Assembly (NCBI GenBank): GCA_046726955.1
Contig: JBKPBQ010000174.1
Span: 1 to 6,017 of the forward strand
Length of the DNA stretch: 6,017 nt
Reading direction: 5' to 3'
Origin: CAVPGH01 sp046726955
Lineage (GTDB): Bacteria; Acidobacteriota; Vicinamibacteria; Fen-336
This document shows positions 1-4,772 of the stretch, piece by piece. A program made the position numbers and the translations under genes. Within the stretch, counting starts at the first letter, position 1. Every line of letters begins with the position of its first letter. The notes beneath the pieces were generated by a model that saw nothing but the letters and a program-made list of their open reading frames with translations, had not been told where the DNA came from and ran no database searches.

Positions 1-222
1 CCGTCCGCCCGAGCGGCCACTGGAACGAACACCCGACTCTCCACGAGCCTGCTGGTCGCCGCGATCTCCTTCGCCCTTTTCCACGGTTCTCCTGGCCCGC
101 TGGCGAATATCGACGCCCAGGGAGCGTCCTGCCTCGGCGGACTCGCGGAACTGACCCTGCTCGTCCCGCCTCACGAAACGCCTGTCGCCCCTCGGTGTCA
201 CCGTCTCGCGCTTGCTCGCCAT
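1..222 (-). CDS. Small basic conserved hypothetical protein (3' end beyond window)
   Basis: The ATG at 222 is preceded by a good Shine-Dalgarno (GGGAGGAAG at 233-225). The frame then stays open for 74 codons to the left edge, so the C-terminus is missing. The protein starts MASKRETVTPRGDRRFVRRD, continues with an E-S-A-E-A-G-R-S-L stretch, and has K-G-E-G-D-R-G-D near residues 50-57, followed by a Gly/Ser/Arg-rich tail. From memory this matches a widespread family of short uncharacterised bacterial proteins with a TPRGD-R-YVRRD block, a GRSL block and a KGQGDRGD block. I know of no established function. It has no signal peptide or membrane segment, and its charge and low hydrophobicity suggest a mostly disordered cytoplasmic protein, perhaps nucleic-acid binding or stress related (inference). 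It lies 102 bases after the stop of the secreted TPR/Sel1 gene on the same strand and probably has its own transcript. Confidence 0.75.
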   Translation of the reverse strand, partial: MASKRETVTPRGDRRFVRRDEQGQFRESAEAGRSLGVDIRQRARRTVEKGEGDRGDQQARGESGVRSSGRSGGR

Positions 223-324
223 GACTTCCTCCCGACAGTCGAGAGGCAAATCTCGTGCCGGTGAGAGTCCACCGTCGTGGTGGTCGGCGGCCGGTCGTGC
301 CGTCTACGCCGATGCCCGTTGCCT
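223..324. other. Spacer between TPR/Sel1 gene and small basic protein gene
   Basis: This 102-base gap separates two minus-strand genes. At its left end is the Shine-Dalgarno of the small basic protein gene. It also holds a perfect 5-bp inverted repeat (CCACC at 269-273, GGTGG at 279-283, 5-base loop) without a T-run on either side, so it does not look like an intrinsic terminator. I see no convincing -35/-10 pair. Confidence 0.4.
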
Positions 325-2289
325 CTAGCGGGGGAAGGACCGAGCGAGGTTGCACGCCGACGCGTCGCCTCCGTCGCAGGCCCGGGCGAGGAGCTCGCGG
401 GCCCGGGCCCGGTCCTTGGCCGTGGGCTTGCGCGCGTGGAGGATCGCGAGCTCCGTGCAGGCGGCGAAGTGCTCTTGCTTGCACATGGAATCGAGTGTCG
501 CCATGGCCTGCGCCTCGTTCCTGGGCACGCCCGGAGCGCCGCTCGCCTGCTTCGCGGCGAATCGCACGCACGTCCTCTTGTCGCCGGCGTCGCACCCCCG
601 CCTCTGGAGCTCCGCGGCGCGGGCCGGGTCCTTGGCGAGGCCGCGCCCTTCCTCGAGGAGCCAGGCCGCGTAGCCGCAGGCCCCGGACTCGCCTTCGGAG
701 CACGCCCTTTCGAGGTCGGGCAGGATCTCGGCGCACGCGGCCCCGTCTCCGCCCTGGCAGGCTGTGTCCCGCTTGCGCATCGTCTCGTGAGCCGCCTGCT
801 GCGTCCGGTTGCGCGCGTCCTGCTCCAGGAAAGCGAGAAAGGTCCGGGCGTTCGACCGTTCGTAGTCGTTGTCGGCGAGATCGAGCGCGCGCTCGGCCGA
901 GCGGCGCGCGGCCGCGGCGTCGTCGAGCCGATGGAAGACACGCGCGAGCGTGACGTGGTTGCCCGAGTCTCCCGGCTCGAGGGCGATGGCGCGCCGGGCC
1001 ACGGGCAAGGCGGCCGACGCTTCGTTCTGCATGGTCATGACCTCCGCCAGGTAGCCCTGGGCGCGGGCATACGAGTCGTTGAGCTCGACCGCACGCTCCA
1101 GCAGCTTACGGATGCGCGCCAGCGCGTCCGCATCCGTCGACGAGCTCCAGGCGAGGTGGGCGGCACGGTAGTACACAAACGCGCTCGTCGAGCCGAGCTC
1201 GACGGCCTGGCCGTAGGCCTGGGTCGCCCGCGGCTTGTCGTTGTCGCGATCGGCGAGCAGGCCCTCCGCCTCGTAGCTCATCGCCGACTTCGGGTCGGCG
1301 GTCCGGGCCTCCTGTATCGCCGCCTGCGCATCTGCGTTGCGCCCCATGGCCACGTGCACGGATGCCCGGAGGGAGGCCGTCTCCGCGGGGAGCAGCGGCC
1401 GCGTGGGAAATCGCTCACGCTCGATGTTGACGTCGGCCAGGAGCCGTCCGTACGGAAACAGCGGCTTCGAGGCGTAGAGCTGCAGCCGCTCCTCGATCGC
1501 CCGCACGTCTCCGAACGCCTCGGCCCACGCCACGTCCTGGGAGCGCCCGCCGAGCCAGAGGCGGACGAACTTGTCGAGTTCCCTTCCCCGCGCACCCTGG
1601 TCGCCGAAGCTGAGGTAGTGGACGAGCGCCCAGCACTGAGCGTCGAAGCCGTCGCGCTCGTCGTCCTTCATGACGAGCTTCGCCCCGTGCTCCGCGGCGA
1701 GGATCTGCGAGAGCGGCCGGCGTCCGAGCCCTTGGAACCGGCGGAGGTGCCACGGCACGACCCGGCCGACCTGCACCTCCTTGTCGCGGATGGAGGTGTT
1801 CCCGAAGACCTCGCCGAGGCCGATGTGGAGCCAGGCCGGCAGGGGGCGCTCCAGGCTCGCGGAAAGCAGGGCAGAGACATAGGCACGGTAGACGTAGAAG
1901 TACTCGGTCACCTCCTGGGTCGCCGTGGAGCCGACGTCGAACCGCAGCAAGAGGTACCGACGATCCGCGCCCCATGCGCTCGACGACACCGGGCGAATGC
2001 CGCCCTTGACCTCCCAGTACGAGGGGAGCCAGCGCTTCATCGTCGTTTCGTCCTTGGCCGCGATCACGACCGTCGGACGGCCCGTGGTGAGGCTCGCCCA
2101 CGGCCAGAGCTTCGCGAAGGCCGCGCGTGCCTGCTCCAGCTCCCACGCGGTGTCGCGGGCGCGTCCCTCGCCCGCGTTCGAGACCACGGTGAGGTTCGGG
2201 CTCTTGACCTCGACCCACCGCTCCGCGGCCGCGACCTCCGCCGCCGCTGTCCACCACCCGAGGACGACTGCCAAGGAGACTCGACCCAT
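325..2289 (-). CDS. Secreted TPR/Sel1-like protein with degenerate peptidase-MA-like N-terminal domain
   Basis: This 654-residue protein starts at the ATG at 2289, chosen because GGGAGG lies 5 bases upstream and a signal peptide follows directly. Residues 1-22 form a Sec signal peptide: a short MGR n-region, a hydrophobic VSLAVVLGWW core and a probable cut after AAA at 20-22. Residues 23-290 resemble the N-terminal domain of secreted TPR proteins that begin W-V-E-V-x-SPN-F-x-V-x-SNAGE and carry a gluzincin (HExxH) peptidase-like fold. Here the expected HExxH site reads RAYVS (135-139), and the downstream W-L-x-E-GLAE motif reads WLHIGLGE (153-160), so it is probably not an active zinc peptidase. 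Residues about 300-490 are TPR-like helical pairs (for example A-L-P-V-A-R-R-A-I-A-L-E-P-G at 427-440). Residues 505-650 are Sel1-like, with five CX7C pairs that could form disulfides. Its likely role is periplasmic or cell-surface protein-protein interaction, with no known substrate. It follows the transporter gene by 32 bases and is probably cotranscribed with it. Confidence 0.85.
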   Translation of the reverse strand: MGRVSLAVVLGWWTAAAEVAAAERWVEVKSPNLTVVSNAGEGRARDTAWELEQARAAFAKLWPWASLTTGRPTVVIAAKDETTMKRWLPSYWEVKGGIRPVSSSAWGADRRYLLLRFDVGSTATQEVTEYFYVYRAYVSALLSASLERPLPAWLHIGLGEVFGNTSIRDKEVQVGRVVPWHLRRFQGLGRRPLSQILAAEHGAKLVMKDDERDGFDAQCWALVHYLSFGDQGARGRELDKFVRLWLGGRSQDVAWAEAFGDVRAIEERLQLYASKPLFPYGRLLADVNIERERFPTRPLLPAETASLRASVHVAMGRNADAQAAIQEARTADPKSAMSYEAEGLLADRDNDKPRATQAYGQAVELGSTSAFVYYRAAHLAWSSSTDADALARIRKLLERAVELNDSYARAQGYLAEVMTMQNEASAALPVARRAIALEPGDSGNHVTLARVFHRLDDAAAARRSAERALDLADNDYERSNARTFLAFLEQDARNRTQQAAHETMRKRDTACQGGDGAACAEILPDLERACSEGESGACGYAAWLLEEGRGLAKDPARAAELQRRGCDAGDKRTCVRFAAKQASGAPGVPRNEAQAMATLDSMCKQEHFAACTELAILHARKPTAKDRARARELLARACDGGDASACNLARSFPR

Positions 2290-2294
2290 GGTTT

Positions 2295-2300
2295 GCCTCC
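2295..2300 (-). promoter_or_regulatory. Ribosome binding site of the TPR/Sel1 gene
   Basis: GGGAGG on the minus strand lies 5 bases before the ATG at 2289. The reading frame itself stays open for another 368 codons upstream, antiphase to the transporter gene. This site and the signal peptide after it decide the start. Confidence 0.75.
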
Positions 2301-2321
2301 CGCGATTGGTTTCCGGTGTTG

Positions 2322-3653
2322 TTAGGACGCCGCCTGCGCCTCCGCGTATGCCGCCTGGCCTTCCGCCTCCTCCGCAGCCCGCCGCCCCCGGTCCACGTCC
2401 ACGAAGGCGAGGAGGATCCCGCCGAGGACGAAGAAGACGATGAGCCCGAGGATCGCGGGCCGGCTCGTGCCCGTGGCGGCGAGGAAGACGCCGAAGATGA
2501 AAGAGCCGATGGCGCCGCCGAAGCGGTCGAAGACGCCGAAGAAGCCGAACATCTCCGCCGACTTGTGCTTCGGGATGAGCGTCGCGAAGAGCGAACGCGA
2601 CAGCGCCTGCACACCGCCCATGACCATCGCCACCATGAACCCGAGCACGAAGAACTGTGTCGTCGTCTCGAGGAAGTACCCGTAGATGCTGATGACGCAG
2701 TAGACGCCGAGCCCGACGTAGATCGCCTTCTTGGGCCCGATCTTCCCGGCGAGCGTGCCGAAGAGGAACGAGAACGGCACTCCGACGAACTGGATCATGA
2801 GGACGGCGGCGATGAGGGCGGACGCGGGGAGGCGGAGCTCGTCGCCGAAGCTGACCGCGAGGCGGATGATCGTGTTGATGGCGTCGTTGTAGACGAGGAA
2901 GGCGAGGAGGAGGAGCCCCGCGTTCTTGAGCGTCCGCAGCTCGTGCACCGTCTCCTTGAGACGGCCGACGGCGACGGCCACTGGATTGCGTCCCTGCTCT
3001 TCCGCCACCACGCGGTTCGGCGGCTCCTTCACCTTGCGGAAGAGCGGGATCGAGAACACCGCCCACCACACGGCGACGCTCAGGAAGGCGGCGCGCGTGG
3101 CCTCCGCCTGGTCGGCCATCCCGAACCGCTGCGGGCTCTGGATCATCACCAGGTTGACGGCGAGGAGGAGACCTCCCCCGAGGTAACCGAGGGCGAAGCC
3201 CGCGGTGGAGACGCGGTCCACCTCGTCGCGGGACGCGATCTGGGGAAGCAGCGAGTTGTAGAAGGCGAGGCTCGAGGTCACGGCCACGTTGCCGATCACG
3301 AACAGCCAGAGCGCGAGCTTCCACTCGCCCTTCCCGATGAGGTACATCCCGGCGGTGGCGAAGACGCCCAGGCCCACGAAGAAGCCGAGCCACTTCTTCT
3401 TGCTCCCTTGCACGTCCGCGATCGCGCCGAAGAGCGGGCCGAGGAGGCCCACGAGGACGACCGCTCCCGAGGTGGCGAAGGCGAAGCGCGAGCGCGCCAC
3501 GTGCTCGGGCAGGGTGACCGCGGCGTAACTCGGGAAGAAGATCTGGAAGAGCTGGATGACCGTGGTCATGAACGCCGAGTTCGCGACGTCGTAGTAGGCC
3601 CAGGCGCGCAGCTCGGGCCGGTGCAGACCGAGACGGTCGAGCCAGCGGCTCAA
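2322..3653 (-). CDS. Atg22/UMF1-family major facilitator transporter
   Basis: This is a 443-residue integral inner-membrane protein with about 12 hydrophobic segments. Family hallmarks visible here are WAYYDVANSAF (18-28), a LLGPLFGAIAD-x-x-G-x-KKK block (70-87) matching the MFS loop 2/3 motif, FYNSLLPQIA followed by D-x-VS-x-x-G-x-x-LGYLGGG (131-161), FLVYNDAINTIIR (252-264), and GGVQALSRSLFATLIP with AEMFGFFG (346-373). These match the UMF1 group, which includes the yeast vacuolar amino-acid effluxer Atg22; bacterial members have no settled substrate. The chosen start is TTG at 3653, which overlaps the stop of the methyltransferase gene as TTGA and gives a normal family length with the WAYYDVANSAF block near the N-terminus. 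No ATG or GTG fits between the upstream gene's end and the first helix. A cytoplasmic linker (about 206-240) divides the two halves. The C-terminal tail (421-443) is Ala/Glu-rich and non-conserved. An export role is inferred from Atg22. Confidence 0.88.
   Translation of the reverse strand: MSRWLDRLGLHRPELRAWAYYDVANSAFMTTVIQLFQIFFPSYAAVTLPEHVARSRFAFATSGAVVLVGLLGPLFGAIADVQGSKKKWLGFFVGLGVFATAGMYLIGKGEWKLALWLFVIGNVAVTSSLAFYNSLLPQIASRDEVDRVSTAGFALGYLGGGLLLAVNLVMIQSPQRFGMADQAEATRAAFLSVAVWWAVFSIPLFRKVKEPPNRVVAEEQGRNPVAVAVGRLKETVHELRTLKNAGLLLLAFLVYNDAINTIIRLAVSFGDELRLPASALIAAVLMIQFVGVPFSFLFGTLAGKIGPKKAIYVGLGVYCVISIYGYFLETTTQFFVLGFMVAMVMGGVQALSRSLFATLIPKHKSAEMFGFFGVFDRFGGAIGSFIFGVFLAATGTSRPAILGLIVFFVLGGILLAFVDVDRGRRAAEEAEGQAAYAEAQAAS
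3650..3653 (-). promoter_or_regulatory. TTGA stop-start overlap linking tam and the transporter gene
   Basis: On the minus strand the bases TTGA contain the TGA stop of tam (3652-3650) and the TTG start of the transporter (3653-3651). This is the TTG counterpart of the common ATGA overlap and suggests translational coupling by re-initiation. The upstream sequence has only a weak GGG-containing purine patch, so coupling may be needed for expression (inference). Confidence 0.6.
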
Positions 3654-4429
3654 CGCGTCGCCCAGAAGAGGATGCGCTTGAACGGGAACAGGAAGGGCCG
3701 CGAGTCGGGAAGACGGGGCATCAGGACCTCGCGGTAGCGGAGGAGGAAACGGGAGAAGAGCTCGGGCGACAGGCGCTTCTCGTAGTCGGTGAGCAGGCTT
3801 CCCTTCACCCACTCCACCACTTGCTCGCGCGACTCGAGGTGGTGGCCGTAGACCTGCAGCCGGACGTGCTGCTCGGGATAGCCGAGCGCGTCGAGGAGGT
3901 GCGCGTACTGCTCGGGGGGGAGGACCGGCGCATAACGCACGTAGCCGGAGAGCGCCGTCGCGAACGGCTCCTCGCGCGCCACTTCCGCGGCGGCGAGGTG
4001 CGAGGGGTGGTCGTGGGAGGCGGGCACCTGGACCGCGAGCTGTCCGCCCGGCGCGAGCGCGCGCGTGAGCTTGGCGAGGAGCTCGTCGTGCGCCGGCACC
4101 CAGTGCAGCGCGGCGTTGGAGAAGACGAGGTCCCAGGGATCGCCGGGGGCCGCGGCGAAGTCGGAGATGTCCCGTCTCTCGAACCACAGCCCCGACCCCG
4201 CGTGGGCCTCGCTCTTGGCGAGCATCGCCTCGGAGCTGTCGAGGCCGAGCGTCTCGCGCGCGTAGAGGTGCTCGTGGAGCTTCTTCGTGAGCTCGCCGGT
4301 GCCGCACCCGAGATCCACCACGCGCATTCCCGGCCGCGCGCGCACGAGCGCGAGCACGTCGAAGAACGGCCGGCTTCTCTCGTCCCGGAATCGCTCGTAC
4401 TGCGACGGGTTCCAGGTATCAGCGGTCAA
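3650..4429 (-). CDS. tam: Trans-aconitate 2-methyltransferase (Tam) homologue
   Basis: This 259-residue cytoplasmic class I S-adenosylmethionine methyltransferase is close to the E. coli Tam length (252). Tam methylates trans-aconitate, the spontaneous isomer of the TCA intermediate cis-aconitate and an aconitase inhibitor. Residues W-N-P-S-Q-Y-E-R-F-x-x-E-R-S-R-P (6-21) match the Tam N-terminal signature. Motif I is VVDLGCGTGELT (37-48), the acidic residue binding the ribose is D64 in GLDSSEAML, D87 lies in the post-II loop, and motif IV is DLVFSNAALHWVPAHDEL (100-117). These are followed by LAPGG-x-LAVQVP (125-136) and a Tam-like C-terminal part ending W-V-K-G-S-L to FLLRYRE. The start is TTG at 4429. 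An in-frame TAG at 4442-4444 and the absence of ATG/GTG before W6 leave it as the only reasonable choice, although no clear Shine-Dalgarno precedes it. It is the first gene of a likely operon with the downstream transporter. Subfamily assignment is strong; the exact substrate is inferred. Confidence 0.87.
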   Translation of the reverse strand: MTADTWNPSQYERFRDERSRPFFDVLALVRARPGMRVVDLGCGTGELTKKLHEHLYARETLGLDSSEAMLAKSEAHAGSGLWFERRDISDFAAAPGDPWDLVFSNAALHWVPAHDELLAKLTRALAPGGQLAVQVPASHDHPSHLAAAEVAREEPFATALSGYVRYAPVLPPEQYAHLLDALGYPEQHVRLQVYGHHLESREQVVEWVKGSLLTDYEKRLSPELFSRFLLRYREVLMPRLPDSRPFLFPFKRILFWATR

Positions 4430-4446
4430 GGCGCCCGAAGGCTATC

Positions 4447-4462
4447 GCATTTTCGGAGCGCG
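4447..4462 (+). repeat. Near direct repeat, copy 1 (divergent region)
   Basis: GCATTTTCGGAGCGCG matches the copy at 4502-4517 in 14 of 16 positions, 55 bases apart start to start. It lies about 18 bases upstream of the tam TTG start. Confidence 0.45.
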
Positions 4463-4501
4463 TACGTGCGGTCGCCCGCCCCCCGGCTGGGCACGGCAGT
4501 T

Positions 4502-4517
4502 GCATCTTCGGAGGGCG
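4502..4517 (+). repeat. Near direct repeat, copy 2 (divergent region)
   Basis: GCATCTTCGGAGGGCG matches the copy at 4447-4462 in 14 of 16 positions. It ends at the edge of the ribosome binding site of the plus-strand small gene, so a protein bound here could affect that gene as well as tam. Confidence 0.45.
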
Positions 4518-4523
4518 AGGAGG
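4517..4523 (+). promoter_or_regulatory. Strong ribosome binding site for the plus-strand small gene
   Basis: GAGGAGG lies 5 bases before the ATG at 4529. This is the main reason to prefer the plus-strand reading over the competing minus-strand frame at 4442-4663. Confidence 0.55.
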
Positions 4524-4528
4524 CGGCC

Positions 4529-4726
4529 ATGGACAGGCAGGCCAAGCAATTCCTCGAAGGCTTCCAGAAAGCCGCTCAGCTTGTCCAGAATCTGGCCGAC
4601 CACTGCTCCCCGCAGTCGGATCCCGCGGAATACCTGGAGGGTGTAGCCGATCTGCATGGCCATTCCGACGACCTCGTACGTCGGGGAGTGGCCGTTGGCT
4701 GCTTGTGCGCGGTGGGAAAGGGCTAG
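4529..4726 (+). CDS. Possible small hypothetical protein (65 aa)
   Basis: ATG at 4529 follows GAGGAGG with 5-base spacing, and the frame ends at TAG 4724-4726. The protein begins MDRQAKQFLEGFQKAAQLVQ, a predicted amphipathic helix, followed by a polar stretch with D-P-A-E-Y-L-E-G and a short Gly/Val/Cys tail; cysteines are at 26, 58 and 60. There is no signal peptide or membrane segment, and I recognise no family. Codon position GC is high at positions 1 and 3 (about 72 percent at position 3 by hand count) and much lower at position 2, the pattern of coding DNA, but a minus-strand frame over the same bases has the mirrored pattern. It is the only plus-strand gene in the window, divergent from tam and convergent with the ABC transporter gene. 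It could instead be a remnant of a longer gene or spurious. Confidence 0.45.
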   Translation: MDRQAKQFLEGFQKAAQLVQNLADHCSPQSDPAEYLEGVADLHGHSDDLVRRGVAVGCLCAVGKG

Positions 4727-4772
4727 GCGAGCCGGAAACCGGACGTCCTCTGGCGGCGACAGCGGCCGCGGG
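4727..4772. other. Convergent spacer between small gene and ABC transporter gene
   Basis: Both flanking genes end here, so a terminator is expected. The visible structures are CCGG-AAA-CCGG (about 4732-4742), a GGACGTCC palindrome (4741-4748) and a GCGGCCGC palindrome (about 4762-4769). None is followed by a T-run, so an intrinsic terminator cannot be called. Confidence 0.35.

Larger units (their letters stand above)
4430..4528. promoter_or_regulatory. Divergent intergenic region between tam and the plus-strand small gene
   Basis: These 99 bases separate the tam start (minus) from the possible small gene (plus) and should carry the promoter of the tam operon and perhaps one for the small gene. 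I see no convincing sigma-70 -35/-10 pair on either strand. Visible structure is a 16-base near direct repeat (4447-4462 and 4502-4517) and a 12-base imperfect palindrome centred on CGTACG (4458-4469, 10 of 12 symmetric). Either could be a regulator site, but this is inference from position and symmetry only. Confidence 0.4.

Noticed and set aside
269..283. Inverted repeat CCACC/GGTGG considered as terminator of the TPR/Sel1 gene
   Set aside because: The stem is only 5 bp and there is no T-run on either strand.
198..941. 247-codon minus-strand frame overlapping the 3' end of the TPR/Sel1 gene
   Set aside because: Its Ser/Arg/Pro/Thr-rich composition is typical of a shifted frame, and the cysteine-paired Sel1 region is in the other frame.
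277..2325. 682-codon open frame on the plus strand, antisense to the TPR/Sel1 gene
   Set aside because: Its translation is Arg/Gly/Leu/Val-rich low-complexity sequence with no motifs. The minus strand has a signal peptide, TPRs and spaced cysteines. Long antisense frames are expected in GC-rich genes.
2290..3393. Upstream extension of the TPR/Sel1 frame, which would give a 1022-residue protein
   Set aside because: The extra residues are Arg-rich shadow of the transporter gene. The Shine-Dalgarno and signal peptide at 2289 fix the true start.
2316..3737. 473-codon open frame on the plus strand, antisense to the transporter gene
   Set aside because: The product is dominated by Glu, Asp, Arg and His repeats, as expected from reading a membrane-protein gene backwards. 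The minus strand carries clear Atg22/UMF1 motifs.
3654..4307. Upstream extension of the transporter frame through most of tam
   Set aside because: The extra 218 residues are Arg/Ala/Pro-rich shadow of the Tam coding sequence with no transporter motifs.
4442..4663. 73-codon minus-strand frame upstream of tam
   Set aside because: It has an Arg-rich, shadow-like C-terminal half and a poorer ribosome binding site than the plus-strand frame over the same bases. It cannot be fully excluded.
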